DNA of 64,000 nucleotides from Bacteriovorax stolpii (GCA_945881775.1 CAMCVE010000008.1:42588-106587); one strand, 5' to 3'; counted from the first letter of the stretch, positions 7,891 to 17,251 are shown. Notes: generated by a model from the sequence alone, not told the origin. Translations and numbers: made by a program.

Positions 7891-8484
7891 TCAACCTTCC
7901 GAGAGGTGCCCCTTGTTCACCGCATCCTCCACCAATCGCGCAGCGAAGTCCCAGAGAGTTTTTGAAGCGCCTTCGATCTTGCGATTCTTCTCGAGGACCT
8001 GACTTTTCACAATGCCGTGTTTTTTCCAGGAATGTCCTTCGGTTTTCGAATTGGCGATGAGAGGGAGCAAACGATCAAGGCCCGCAACAAAGCGCGATTC
8101 GGGACAGTTCAAGCACTCGAACTCTATCCAAATCGAGCGAAGTTCAGCATCCAAGGGAGCCGGCAGGAGCCCAAATATTCTTTCTGCTGCGGCCTCTTCG
8201 CGAGCTTGTTTGTCGAGACTTGCGACCGTGTCGTAGACAAAGGTGTCACCGGCATCGATTTCAACGATGTCATGCACGAGGGCCATTTTGAGAGCTCTCG
8301 AGAGATCGATTTTTTCTTCGGTGAATGGAGACAGCACCAGCACAGCCATCGCGAGGTGCCAAGAATGTTCCGCGGTGTTTTCACGACGTGCGCCATCATA
8401 AACAAGCGTCTGCCGGAGAACACCTTTGAGACGATCGATCTCTTCAACAAATTGGAGGCTCTGGAGAGCAGAATCTAGCTTCAT
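7891..8484 (-). CDS. HD-domain hydrolase (YfbR/HDDC2-like)
   Basis: A 197-residue cytoplasmic HD-superfamily protein. The metal ligands are in place: H of 'ENTAEHSWHLAMA', the HD doublet of 'KMALVHDIVEIDAGDT' and the late Asp of 'FVAGLDRLLPL'. This order and spacing match 5'-deoxynucleotidase YfbR and HDDC2 proteins, which remove phosphate from deoxynucleoside monophosphates. The start at 8484 is preceded by GAGAGG; an in-frame upstream extension to 8532 is possible but lacks that support. It converges on the peptidase-like gene, leaving 10 bp. Confidence 0.8.
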   Translation of the reverse strand: MKLDSALQSLQFVEEIDRLKGVLRQTLVYDGARRENTAEHSWHLAMAVLVLSPFTEEKIDLSRALKMALVHDIVEIDAGDTFVYDTVASLDKQAREEAAAERIFGLLPAPLDAELRSIWIEFECLNCPESRFVAGLDRLLPLIANSKTEGHSWKKHGIVKSQVLEKNRKIEGASKTLWDFAARLVEDAVNKGHLSEG

Positions 8485-8566
8485 AGAGCCTCTCTTTATC
8501 CCCCTCGGTGACGCTTTGCGAAGAATTTTCACCCCTCACTCACACAACTCTTACAGCGACGAAGGC

Positions 8567-10090
8567 TTGGTTCTGGGAACGGTCTGGGCTAGCTTCAATG
8601 ACGTGAGAAACCCCATTATCATTCAAGGAGGCATGGGCGCGGGCGTCTCCGATTGGCGACTGGCTCGCACCGTCTCTTGTCTCGGGCATCTTGGCGTGGT
8701 CTCGGGAACTGCCGTCAACACCCTCCTTTTGCGCAGGCTCCAGGATGGCGATCCCCAAGGCCACTCGCGACGCGCACTCTCACAGTTCCCCGATCGCGCC
8801 ATCGCAGAAGAGATTCTCTCACTCTTTTTTCAAGAGGGCGGCCGCAACCCCGGCCAACCCTACAAGCTCAGTCCGCTCTCAAACCTCAACGCGAGTCTCC
8901 GCTTTCATCAGCTGAGCGTCGCCGGTGCTTTTGTCGAAGTGTGGCTGGCAAAAGAGGGTCATGACAACCCCGTGGGAATCAATCTCCTAGAGAAACTGCA
9001 ACTTGCGAACTTGCCCGCCATCTACGGGGCGATGCTTGCCGGTGTTGACTACGTGCTCATGGGTGCCGGCATCCCCAGAGAGATCCCCGGAGTTCTTGAT
9101 CTTTTCTCTGAGCAGAAAGCAGCATCGATCAAAGCTCATGCGGTGGGCCTGAGTTCAGCACCTGAGCACGAAGACGTGCGGACATCTTTCGATCCCGCAC
9201 TCGTTTTTCCCGATATGGAGAAGAAACCCCTCAAGCGTCCCCTCTTCCTCGCGATCGTTTCCTCCGCGACACTCGCCACACACCTCGCTAAAAAATCTAC
9301 AGGACGCGTCGACGGATTTGTTGTCGAGGGCCCTCTTGCGGGTGGACACAACGCCCCTCCTCGTGGACCCCTCAAACTCAGCGAAACAGGCGAGCCTATT
9401 TACGGCTCAAAAGACGTTCCCGACCTTGTTGCCATCAAAGAGATTGGCTTGCCCTTCTGGATGGCGGGATCATTCGCTACTCCCGAGAAACTGCGTGAAG
9501 CTTTGGCTGCGGGTGCCGCAGGGATTCAAGTCGGAACAGCCTTCGCTTTTTGCGAAGAGTCTGGGATGTCGGAGTCCATCAAACGCGCTGCGATCCGCAA
9601 ATGGGGCCTTCCCGAGTCCAACACCACCGATCGCGTGTTCACAGATCCCCTGGCTTCTCCAACGGATTTCCCATTCAAGGTGGCGCCTATGGAGGGCACA
9701 CTTTCTGACAACACACTCTACCAAGCACGCCCTCGTATCTGCGATCTCGGATATTTGCGAACACTTGCTGTGGGCCCGTCTGGAGACTTTGTGCATCGTT
9801 GTCCCTCGGAGCCCGTGGCAGATTATCTAAAAAAGGGCGGCAAGATTGAAGAAACGGTTGGCCGCAAATGTCTCTGCAACGCACTGATGACCAACATCGA
9901 CATGGGCCAGTCCCAAAAGAGTGGTCACGAAGAGCTCGCGCTGGTCACTGCGGGCGACGACCTTGCCATGCTCAGGCGATTCCTGCGCGGTGGCAAAACC
10001 AGCTACTCCGCACGTGACGTTCTCGAGCAGCTGCTCGAAGACGTGAAGCCCGCTTTTTCGGATGCAACTTCTTCTTCGGTTTCACCCTAG
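8567..10090 (+). CDS. Nitronate monooxygenase-like FMN-dependent TIM-barrel protein
   Basis: About 507 residues. The N-terminal 'NPIIIQGGMGAGVSDW' with 'GVVSGTAVN' and the later 'AGGHNAPP' and 'AGAAGIQVGTAFAFCEES' motifs are those of the 2-nitropropane dioxygenase/nitronate monooxygenase (NPD) family, which binds FMN and oxidises nitronates or acts as an enoyl reductase-like enzyme. The region after residue 400 (CDLGYLRTL, GRKCLCNALMTNIDMGQ) carries a cluster of cysteines and is longer than the classic about 330-aa family. No ATG lies upstream of the barrel; a TTG at 8567 is the best guess, since conserved sequence seems to begin at LGTVWASFND. It overlaps the stop of the next convergent gene by 4 bp. 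Confidence 0.75.
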   Translation: MVLGTVWASFNDVRNPIIIQGGMGAGVSDWRLARTVSCLGHLGVVSGTAVNTLLLRRLQDGDPQGHSRRALSQFPDRAIAEEILSLFFQEGGRNPGQPYKLSPLSNLNASLRFHQLSVAGAFVEVWLAKEGHDNPVGINLLEKLQLANLPAIYGAMLAGVDYVLMGAGIPREIPGVLDLFSEQKAASIKAHAVGLSSAPEHEDVRTSFDPALVFPDMEKKPLKRPLFLAIVSSATLATHLAKKSTGRVDGFVVEGPLAGGHNAPPRGPLKLSETGEPIYGSKDVPDLVAIKEIGLPFWMAGSFATPEKLREALAAGAAGIQVGTAFAFCEESGMSESIKRAAIRKWGLPESNTTDRVFTDPLASPTDFPFKVAPMEGTLSDNTLYQARPRICDLGYLRTLAVGPSGDFVHRCPSEPVADYLKKGGKIEETVGRKCLCNALMTNIDMGQSQKSGHEELALVTAGDDLAMLRRFLRGGKTSYSARDVLEQLLEDVKPAFSDATSSSVSP

Positions 10091-10566
10091 ACTCTGAGAA
10101 GCAAAACCAATTCTTCGAGATACTTCTGATCGATCTCATCAAAGCTCGCGAGTTCTGCACTATCGATATCGAGCACGCCCCACACAGACCCCGACTGATC
10201 TTTGAGTGGGACCACAATCTCGGAGCGAGATAAGGAGCTGCAGGCAATGTGGCCTGGAAATTTTGAAACATCATCCACAACGAGTGTTCGAGCCTCGGCC
10301 CAAGAGGTCCCACAAACACCACGGCCCCGCGCGATTCGAGTGCAGGCAACAGGCCCCTGAAAGGGTCCCAAAACCAATTCATTTTGTTTCACAACGTAGA
10401 AACCCACCCAGAAAAATCCAAAGACTTCTTTAAGGGCCGCTGAAAAATTTGCCAGACAAGCCACAGCATCAGTTTCGCCCTCGAGAAGCGCTGCAAGCTG
10501 AGGCTTGAGCTCTTTATAAGTCTCTGTTTTTGTGAGATTTTTAGAGATAGAAATCGACTCAGACAT
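10087..10566 (-). CDS. msrC: Free methionine-(R)-sulfoxide reductase (GAF domain)
   Basis: A 159-residue single-GAF protein. The three redox cysteines of the fRMsr family are present at Cys75 (GPVACTRI), Cys85 (GRGVCGTSW) and Cys109 (GHIACSS), with the surrounding 'VVDDVSKFPGHIAC' and 'SEIVVPL' motifs. The enzyme reduces free methionine-R-sulfoxide in the cytoplasm using thioredoxin-type donors. Length matches the family. It is divergent from recA, with about 250 bp between starts. Confidence 0.9.
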   Translation of the reverse strand: MSESISISKNLTKTETYKELKPQLAALLEGETDAVACLANFSAALKEVFGFFWVGFYVVKQNELVLGPFQGPVACTRIARGRGVCGTSWAEARTLVVDDVSKFPGHIACSSLSRSEIVVPLKDQSGSVWGVLDIDSAELASFDEIDQKYLEELVLLLRV

Positions 10567-10818
10567 GAGACTGATATTAGTTCGGGAACTGAGTTTTTAC
10601 GAGTCTTAAGAGGGTCTCTTGCGGTCCGTACTATTGTATGGTTTCATCATTTTTAACAGCCGAGAGTTGTACCGGAAAAAAGTCATAAGTGGCCCGAAGC
10701 GTGCACAGGCACCCGCAGAGGCACCCATGTGACAGATCTGCGGCCGGGGAGTTCAAATTTTTTGGACAAGCCCGACCACCGCAGACTAACCCGTCAACCT
10801 CTGGAGGAGTAAGAACAT
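10567..10818. promoter_or_regulatory. recA upstream region
   Basis: This 252-bp interval contains the divergent promoters of msrC and recA. A perfect 12-bp palindrome AGTTC-GG-GAACT lies at 10579-10590, close to the msrC start. I looked for a LexA box (TTAC-N3-GTAA, the form I recall for Bdellovibrio, and CTG-N10-CAG) and saw none; TTAC occurs once near 10597 without its partner. Immediately before recA there is a strong ribosome-binding site, GGAGGAG (from 10802), 9 bases from the ATG. Confidence 0.4.
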
Positions 10819-11940
<1,122 letters not shown>

Positions 11941-11955
11941 GCTCCTAACGGTTTC

Positions 11956-11974
11956 CTACGGCAGCCTGCCGTAG
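11956..11974 (+). repeat. Small hairpin downstream of recA
   Basis: CTACGGCA (11956-11963) pairs with TGCCGTAG (11967-11974) across a 3-nt loop. It lies 15 bp after the recA stop and 12 bp before the terminator hairpin. It may protect the mRNA 3' end or be a fortuitous structure. There is no T-run after it. Confidence 0.5.
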
Positions 11975-11986
11975 TCCTCATCTTCG

Positions 11987-12020
11987 CCCGATCCGGCTCC
12001 CCCCGGATCGGGTTTTTTTT
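11987..12020 (+). terminator. Rho-independent terminator of recA
   Basis: A 10-bp perfect stem, CCCGATCCGG with CCGGATCGGG, closes a short C-rich loop and is followed by eight T residues (12013-12020). This is a textbook intrinsic terminator for rightward transcription. Confidence 0.93.
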
Positions 12021-12077
12021 ACCAAGAAGGTGCGAGTCTCTTTCGAAAACCCTTCTTTTCGTTAAACTCTCTCGACG

Positions 12078-12518
12078 ATGACGATTCGAAATCTCTGCAC
12101 TTCGATGAGCCTCAGTCTTCTCGTCACAGGCTGCGCCCAACTCCACCACGTGCAGCTCTCTGACATCTCCAACCGTACAAACTCCTCCCCTAGCAAACAG
12201 ATCGACATCAAACTCAGTGAGACCGGTGTCAATCTTCAGGAGATCGCTGATATCGCTAAGGCCTTCAGCCGTAGCGACAAATCGAGTCAACAGATCCAAG
12301 AAGTCCAGAACATCATCGCTCTCTTTCAAATGGGACCGGTCACAGGCAACCCTGTCTACGTCGAAAACTACTGGAGGGGCGTGCCTCAGATGCTCGAAGC
12401 GGAATGTCCAAGCGGCCGCATTACGGGTGTGACAAGCATTCGTGAAACACGCAAATATCCTGTCGTCAGCGGAGAGATCGTTCGCATCAAAGCCACCTGT
12501 CTTGGCAGTGCAAAATAA
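12078..12518 (+). CDS. Lipoprotein, first of three tandem relatives
   Basis: A 146-residue predicted lipoprotein: signal peptide then lipobox 'LLVTGC' with Cys about residue 19. After a helical middle (about residues 45-85, SDKSSQQIQEVQNIIAL) the C-terminal part carries 'ECPSGRITGV ... IKATC', which recurs in the next two genes as 'QCPNGDVRGI ... GYC' and 'QCPSGEILGI ... GYC'. This resembles the core of the Bor/TRL-like small lipoprotein family (inference). Two conserved cysteines outside the lipobox could form a disulphide. It begins about 58 bp after the recA terminator, so it probably has its own promoter. Function unknown. Confidence 0.65.
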   Translation: MTIRNLCTSMSLSLLVTGCAQLHHVQLSDISNRTNSSPSKQIDIKLSETGVNLQEIADIAKAFSRSDKSSQQIQEVQNIIALFQMGPVTGNPVYVENYWRGVPQMLEAECPSGRITGVTSIRETRKYPVVSGEIVRIKATCLGSAK

Positions 12519-12538
12519 GAATCTCAGGAGTGACTAAC

Positions 12539-12856
12539 ATGAAACGTTTCTCAATCTTTCTCAGCCTCAGTCTTCTTCTAGGGTCGTGTGCTTCTCTACA
12601 GAGCACATCTCTTTCGTCGATCCCCGTAACGCGCGACAATGTTGTCCGCGCCGAAGCGGGCCGCACCATTATCCTCGGATTTAATTTCGACAACGATTTC
12701 GTGAACACGCTTGAAGCAGACCTCAAAAAGCAATGTCCGAACGGCGACGTCCGCGGCATTCTTACCAAAGACGAAGCGATCTATTACTTCCTCTTCTTAG
12801 TGTGGAAACGCAAAGTTACTGCCAGCGGTTACTGTGTGGGAGCAGCCAAATCGTGA
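12539..12856 (+). CDS. Lipoprotein, second of three tandem relatives
   Basis: A 105-residue predicted lipoprotein with lipobox 'LLLGSC'. The mature part contains 'RTIILGFNFDNDFVNTLEADL', 'QCPNGDVRGILT' and 'KVTASGYCVG', matching the third gene's 'VVMGFVGQTNYLDQAYEQL', 'QCPSGEILGITT' and 'IRMQGYC'. A good AGGAG ribosome-binding site lies 8 bases before ATG. The stop overlaps the GTG start of the third lipoprotein (GTGA), indicating translational coupling. Function unknown; Bor/TRL-like by pattern only. Confidence 0.7.
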   Translation: MKRFSIFLSLSLLLGSCASLQSTSLSSIPVTRDNVVRAEAGRTIILGFNFDNDFVNTLEADLKKQCPNGDVRGILTKDEAIYYFLFLVWKRKVTASGYCVGAAKS

Positions 12857-13173
12857 GAAAATTTTTAGCTCCAGCGTTTGCGCTCGCCCTGTGCGCAGCG
12901 GGATGCACACACAGTCTTCACCAAGACCACGTCTCGGACTTCGGCCGCGGCGTGAATTTCGCCAAAGACAGAAAAGTCGAGGCCCAGACCGAACAGTTTG
13001 TGGTGATGGGTTTTGTAGGACAAACCAACTACCTGGATCAGGCCTACGAGCAGCTTCAGTCCCAATGTCCGAGCGGCGAAATCCTGGGAATCACCACCGA
13101 GTCTTGGACGAGCCACGGATTTCTTTCTTGGACGAATAAGATCCGTATGCAGGGATACTGTCACCTCAACTGA
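12853..13173 (+). CDS. Lipoprotein, third of three tandem relatives
   Basis: A 106-residue predicted lipoprotein that starts at GTG, overlapping the previous stop by 4 bp; an upstream in-frame extension would run through the previous gene and lack a signal peptide. The lipobox is 'LCAAGC'. The C-terminal half 'QCPSGEILGITTESW ... SWTNKIRMQGYC' is the family signature shared by the three tandem genes, and the closing 'F.SW..K.R..GYC' is similar to TRL/Bor-like lipoproteins. Envelope location is predicted; role unknown. Confidence 0.7.
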   Translation: MRKFLAPAFALALCAAGCTHSLHQDHVSDFGRGVNFAKDRKVEAQTEQFVVMGFVGQTNYLDQAYEQLQSQCPSGEILGITTESWTSHGFLSWTNKIRMQGYCHLN

Positions 13174-13218
13174 AGCTCGATTTGACTCGCGCCTAGCCCC
13201 GTTCCACAATCGCTCCTC

Positions 13219-13902
13219 ATGGACGGCCTTTTTAGCGCTCAAGCGATTCGCACCCTCGTACTCTTTGCTCCGATGCTGATCATCTGTCTGAGCATTCACG
13301 AATGGGCTCATGCCAAGAGTGCCGATCTGCTCGGCGATTCGACTCCTCGGTTTATGGGACGACTCACTCTCGACCCTATGGCACACATCACTCTCATCGG
13401 TACCGTCGTCCTTCCCTGCATCGCAGTGCTCACAGGACTTCCACTTTTTGGATGGGCTAAACCCGTGCCGGTCGACATGCGGAATTTTAAGAATCCACGT
13501 TCAGGAATGGCCTTGGTCGCAGCGGCGGGTCCAGCGTCGAACCTCGTGCTTGCGACACTCATGGTGGCTGGGCTCGCGATTCTCAATCAGAAATACCAGA
13601 TGGGTATTGGAGAGCTTAAAGCCCAAGGGGGAATGCTGGGAGCGGGCGTTGAAATGCTGCTTCTGGGTGTGCAGCTGAATGCGTTTCTCGCATTCTTTAA
13701 CCTCATCCCGCTGCCTCCGCTCGACGGTTCGCGCATTCTCCAAGGACTTGTGAGCCGTGATTGGGCGCTGAAGCTTGACCAGATGGAAGCCTGGAGCGGT
13801 TGGCTGATTCTCATTCTTGCCTTCAGCGGGGTTTTCCGCGTGCTAGCGATTCCTGTTTTCCACTTCATCGGCACGCTGCTGGCGCTCTTCCAAGTGCACT
13901 GA
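13219..13902 (+). CDS. Site-2 protease family (M50) membrane protease
   Basis: A 227-residue polytopic membrane protein. The zinc site is His27-Glu28-x-x-His31 (LSIHEWAHA) inside the first membrane segment, and the third ligand Asp is in 'NLIPLPPLDGSRIL', the family's NPxPPLDG motif. 'LTLDPMAHITLIGTVVLP' and 'PVDMRNFKNPRSGMALVAAAGPASNL' are typical of the short M50B group (rhomboid-unrelated intramembrane proteases without a PDZ domain). The substrate is unknown. In many genomes this gene precedes scpA, trpS or rluB, as here. Confidence 0.92.
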   Translation: MDGLFSAQAIRTLVLFAPMLIICLSIHEWAHAKSADLLGDSTPRFMGRLTLDPMAHITLIGTVVLPCIAVLTGLPLFGWAKPVPVDMRNFKNPRSGMALVAAAGPASNLVLATLMVAGLAILNQKYQMGIGELKAQGGMLGAGVEMLLLGVQLNAFLAFFNLIPLPPLDGSRILQGLVSRDWALKLDQMEAWSGWLILILAFSGVFRVLAIPVFHFIGTLLALFQVH

Positions 13903-13977
13903 TCCCCGTGTAATACCTGAAAAATTAAGCCCTTGGCCCTTTGCATCATAAAGGGCTTTCCGCTCGCATGACTCGCA

Positions 13978-14814
13978 ATGACATGCTATCTCGGAAGGGT
14001 GGAAGCAAAAGACAACGTTCCCTCGTTTTTGAAGCGGGGCCCCAGTGTTTTGATCGACTGCCGCGTCGAGCTTGCAAACTTCGAAGGTCCCCTGGACCTC
14101 CTCCTGCATCTGATCAAGACCCACGAACTCGACATCCGTAACCTCTCGATCTCCAAAATCACCCAGCAGTACCTTTCCTATCTCAACTTCATGCGCGAGC
14201 TGAACCTCGACCTCGCCAGCGAATACCTGCTCATGGCGGCCACACTCACCTACCTTAAGAGTGAAGTGATCCTACCCCGCGACGAAACCGAAGAAGCAAC
14301 GGGCCACGACCCGCGCACCCAACTCATCCGTCGCCTGATCGAGCTCAAGAACTACAAAGATCTCGCGAGAGATCTGTCGGAGCGTCCTCGGATGTTCCGC
14401 GACGTCTTCCCGTGCCGCAACACCGGCGCCGACGAAATCCAAGACGGTCTCGAGGCCGAGGTTGCGCTCACCAATCCCTTCCAGATGGCCAAGGCCTACA
14501 AAGATCTCATCGAGCGCCGCAAGACTCACGTGCACGCCATTTACATGGAAGAGGTCCCCGTTGCTACGTCCGTTGAGCGCATCGCCAAGCTCTTAGAGCT
14601 GAGCGAGCAAATGGGCTTCAAGCAACTTCTCCCTGAGAACTGCAAGACACAGGAATTTGTCTCCACTTTCCTAGCGGTTCTCGAAATGACTCGCATGCAG
14701 TTCACCACCCTTCAGCAAGAAGAAATTTTTGGAAGTCTCGGTATCACTCGCAAAGTGAGCGCCGAGGACATGGACCGCGCCAACCAAATGATCCGCGGCG
14801 GAAGCTGGAACTGA
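13978..14814 (+). CDS. scpA: Segregation and condensation protein A
   Basis: A kleisin of 278 residues that links the heads of the SMC dimer, together with ScpB, for chromosome compaction and segregation. The hallmark 'FEGPLDLLLHLIKTHELDI' region (about 35-53) begins the N-terminal SMC-binding part, followed by 'QYLSYLNFMRELNLDLASEYLLMAATL' region and 'YLKSEVILP'. The C-terminal winged helix includes 'FVSTFLAVLEMTRMQFTTLQQ' region. The N-terminal 30 residues are not family-like; an internal GTG near 13999 is an alternative start. scpB follows after 23 bp. Confidence 0.93.
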   Translation: MTCYLGRVEAKDNVPSFLKRGPSVLIDCRVELANFEGPLDLLLHLIKTHELDIRNLSISKITQQYLSYLNFMRELNLDLASEYLLMAATLTYLKSEVILPRDETEEATGHDPRTQLIRRLIELKNYKDLARDLSERPRMFRDVFPCRNTGADEIQDGLEAEVALTNPFQMAKAYKDLIERRKTHVHAIYMEEVPVATSVERIAKLLELSEQMGFKQLLPENCKTQEFVSTFLAVLEMTRMQFTTLQQEEIFGSLGITRKVSAEDMDRANQMIRGGSWN

Positions 14815-14837
14815 TTTTAGGACCTCACGAGGATTTG

Positions 14838-15707
14838 ATGATGAACCAAGAACTGAACCCCGTCACTGAAGAGCTTCTGATCGAAACCGAGGAAACACTC
14901 GAAATTTCCGTGAGCGAAAGCGACTCGGAACTTGAAATCGAGAACCCCAACCTCATTACAGACCTTGCCGAAATCACACGCGCTCTGGAGGCTTTGGTCT
15001 TCGCATCGCCCAAGGCCATTTCCCTGAAACGCATCAAGGGTATTCTCGGCACCTTCAACTACGACACACGTCCCGTGGTTGAGATTCTCGATCAACTGAT
15101 CGAAGACTCCAAAGAGCGCGGCTTCCAGCTCGTCAAAGTTGCGGGCGCCTATCAGTACCGCTCAAACCCGACCCAATCTGACATTTTGCAAAAGCTCCTC
15201 GAAGACAAGCCTGTGCGTCTTGGCGCTTCGGCGCTCGAAGTGCTTGCGATCATCGCCTACAAACAACCTGTGTCGCGCTCCGAAATCGATGCCGTTCGCG
15301 GCGTCGACTCGGGCCACCTCACACGCGGCCTTCTCGATAAGAATCTCATCCGCACCGTCGGTCACGCCGAAACTCCCGGGCGTCCGCTTCTCTACGGAAC
15401 CACACCCTACTTCCTCGAAGTCTTCACACTCAATTCCCTGGACGACATGCCGAGCCTTGAGGACTACGACCGCGAACTTGCCTCCAAGAAGACGGCGGAA
15501 TCTGAAAACAGCGAAGATCAAGAGCACGAAAACATCGAAGGCATCAACACCGCGGCCCTCGAAGAAGCTTCCCTTTTCTTTGACCACGCCTCGCCGCTTG
15601 CGGCCAATCCTGATCGCGGCAACTTCGACGAGCCCTCCGAAGAAAACGAAGAAAAGGCTGACTTTGGCCTGCGCGAGCGCGCTGCCGAAGAAGTTCAACA
15701 GAACTAA
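14838..15707 (+). CDS. scpB: Segregation and condensation protein B
   Basis: About 289 residues, acting with ScpA and SMC. The central tandem winged-helix region (about 45-200) has 'ITRALEALVFASPKAISLKRI', 'GFQLVKVAGAYQYRS' and 'LSALEVLAIIAYKQPVSRSEI'-type sequence, ending 'GRPLLYGTTPYFLEVF', all diagnostic. The first 40 residues are acidic (ETEETLEISVSESDSELEIE) and the last 90 residues are a long acidic tail without family counterpart, rich in Glu, Asp and Asn. Start at the first of two ATGs with GAGG 8 bases upstream. Confidence 0.93.
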   Translation: MMNQELNPVTEELLIETEETLEISVSESDSELEIENPNLITDLAEITRALEALVFASPKAISLKRIKGILGTFNYDTRPVVEILDQLIEDSKERGFQLVKVAGAYQYRSNPTQSDILQKLLEDKPVRLGASALEVLAIIAYKQPVSRSEIDAVRGVDSGHLTRGLLDKNLIRTVGHAETPGRPLLYGTTPYFLEVFTLNSLDDMPSLEDYDRELASKKTAESENSEDQEHENIEGINTAALEEASLFFDHASPLAANPDRGNFDEPSEENEEKADFGLRERAAEEVQQN

Positions 15708-15720
15708 TTTTTGTCATTAC

Positions 15721-15760
15721 GCTCCCCTAAGCAGGGAGCCCACTTGTGTCGGGAGACACA
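15721..15760 (+). promoter_or_regulatory. Two tandem hairpins before the rluB ribosome-binding site
   Basis: In the scpB-rluB interval, GCTCCC pairs with GGGAGC (15721-15739) and TGTGTC pairs with GACACA around a GGGA tetraloop (15745-15760). The second hairpin ends directly before the GAAGGAGG ribosome-binding site. No T-run follows, so these are not classic terminators. They might set the translation rate of rluB or mark a processing point; this is inference. Confidence 0.4.
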
Positions 15761-15773
15761 GAAGGAGGACGAC

Positions 15774-16562
15774 ATGTCGTCACCAACAAACGGAATCCGA
15801 GTTCAAAAAATTATTGCAGACGCGGGCATGGCCTCGCGCCGTGAAGCCGAGAACTGGATCGAGATGGGCGATGTCACCATTAACGGCCGCGTCGCACAGC
15901 TGGGAGACAAAGCGCAACCCGGCATCGACCACATCAAGATCCGTGGCAAGCTGATGCAGTTCAGCGCCAAGCGCGTGGTGATCGCATTCTTCAAACCCCG
16001 CGATGTGCTCTCGCACAAGATCACCGACACACGCGATTCGCGCCAGGTTGACGCGGGCACGGTCTTCGAATTCCTTCGTGGCATCAAAGAGCGTGTCTTC
16101 CCTGTGGGCCAACTTGATAAGGACGCGGAGGGCCTCGTGCTCATGACCAACGACGGCGAACTCGCCCAGCGTCTGAACCAAGAACGCTACGAGATCCCCA
16201 AAGTCTATAAGGTCAAGATCGATGGCCACCTTGACGAAGCTCGCATCAAACGCCTCATGACGGGCCGTTTTAAGGTCGAGGAAAAAACCCTCAAAGTGCT
16301 CGACGTGCGCCCTCTCAAAGAACTCGAAGGCAAACAGTGGATCCGCGTGAAGATCACAAACACTCAAAACCGCATCATCCGAAAGATGTTCGAAGCCGTA
16401 GGTCGTCCGGTCGATAAAGTTCGCCGCATGAGCTTTGCGGGTATCTCGATCAATGGGCTGGACCGCGGCGAATGGCGCTATTTGGACCCCGAGGAAATCG
16501 GTGAGCTCTACAAAATCGTCGGTTTAGAGGTAGACTCCAAGAAAACAGGGAAGGATGCGTGA
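15774..16562 (+). CDS. rluB: 23S rRNA pseudouridine synthase, RluB-like
   Basis: About 262 residues. An N-terminal S4 RNA-binding domain (RVQKIIADAGMASRREAENW, about 9-28) precedes the RsuA/RluB/E/F catalytic domain. The catalytic Asp lies in 'VFPVGQLDKDAEGLVLMTND'; 'IPKVYKVKI', 'NRIIRKMFEAVGRPVDKVRR' and 'LDRGEWRYL' are family landmarks. RluB converts U2605 of 23S rRNA; assignment to RluB rather than RluE/F rests on the scpB neighbourhood and size. An excellent ribosome-binding site (GAAGGAGG) fixes the start at 15774. Stop and next start overlap as TGATG. Confidence 0.9.
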   Translation: MSSPTNGIRVQKIIADAGMASRREAENWIEMGDVTINGRVAQLGDKAQPGIDHIKIRGKLMQFSAKRVVIAFFKPRDVLSHKITDTRDSRQVDAGTVFEFLRGIKERVFPVGQLDKDAEGLVLMTNDGELAQRLNQERYEIPKVYKVKIDGHLDEARIKRLMTGRFKVEEKTLKVLDVRPLKELEGKQWIRVKITNTQNRIIRKMFEAVGRPVDKVRRMSFAGISINGLDRGEWRYLDPEEIGELYKIVGLEVDSKKTGKDA

Positions 16563-17251
16563 TGCGCACTCAAGTCATTAAACGGAGTTTGGCAGTCTTA
16601 GCCCTCGTTGGCATGATCTCCTGTGCCTCGAATGAGCTGAAAAACTCCGAGAGCCCCGAAGTCGTCTACAACGAAGGCGTGCGCCTGCTCGAAGACAAGA
16701 ACTACCTCGAGGCCGCTGACTTTCTCCAAGAAGTTCGTCGCCGCTTTCCACAAAGTCGTTTTGCAATCCTGTCGGAGCTCAAAGCAGCCGACATGGATTT
16801 CATGCAGGACAACTTTATCGAGGCCGCTGCGGGCTACGGCATCTTTGTGGATCTCTATCCGAACCACGCTGAAGCGCCCTACGCACTCTACAGAAAAGCT
16901 CTCTCCTTCTTTAATGGAGCACCCGAGCTGATCGCTCGCGATCAGAGTTCCGCTTCGGACGCTGTCGAAACAAGTCGCTTCTTCCTGAAGCGCTACGCAA
17001 GCAGCAACCACGCCAAAGAAGTTCAAGAGATCTTGCTCAAATCCCGTTTGAAGCTTGCCGAAAAAGAAGCCTACATTGCGCGCTTCTACCGCAAGAAAGA
17101 AGCCTACGAGTCCTCCCTGCGGCGCTGGAAGGCTCTCACTAAAGATTTTTCAGACCTCTCCACATCGGATGAAGGTTCAAAGCTCCTCAACGAGGCCAAG
17201 GAAAATATCTCAGAACTTGAAACTCGCAGCAAAGGAGAGTCGAGCACTTGA
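16562..17251 (+). CDS. BamD-like outer-membrane assembly lipoprotein (TPR)
   Basis: A 229-residue lipoprotein (lipobox LVGMISC, Cys about 22) with repeated helical TPR units: 'VVYNEGVRLLEDKNYLEAADFLQEVRRRFPQS', 'FIEAAAGYGIFVDLYPNHAEAPYALYRKALSFFN' regions and 'AVETSRFFLKRYASSNHAKEVQEILLKSRLKLAEKE' region. The pattern 'Y..A...F..V..RFP.S' and 'F...YP.H..A.YA.Y' is that of BamD/YfiO, which acts in the BAM complex inserting beta-barrels at the outer membrane. It is translationally linked to rluB (TGATG) and to the following TPR gene (TTGA). Confidence 0.82.
   Translation: MRTQVIKRSLAVLALVGMISCASNELKNSESPEVVYNEGVRLLEDKNYLEAADFLQEVRRRFPQSRFAILSELKAADMDFMQDNFIEAAAGYGIFVDLYPNHAEAPYALYRKALSFFNGAPELIARDQSSASDAVETSRFFLKRYASSNHAKEVQEILLKSRLKLAEKEAYIARFYRKKEAYESSLRRWKALTKDFSDLSTSDEGSKLLNEAKENISELETRSKGESST

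Noticed and set aside
13927..13958. AAGCCCTT/AAGGGCTT inverted repeat between the M50 protease and scpA as a terminator
   Set aside because: The loop is long and no T-run follows on the plus strand; the weak T-run on the other strand faces no leftward gene.
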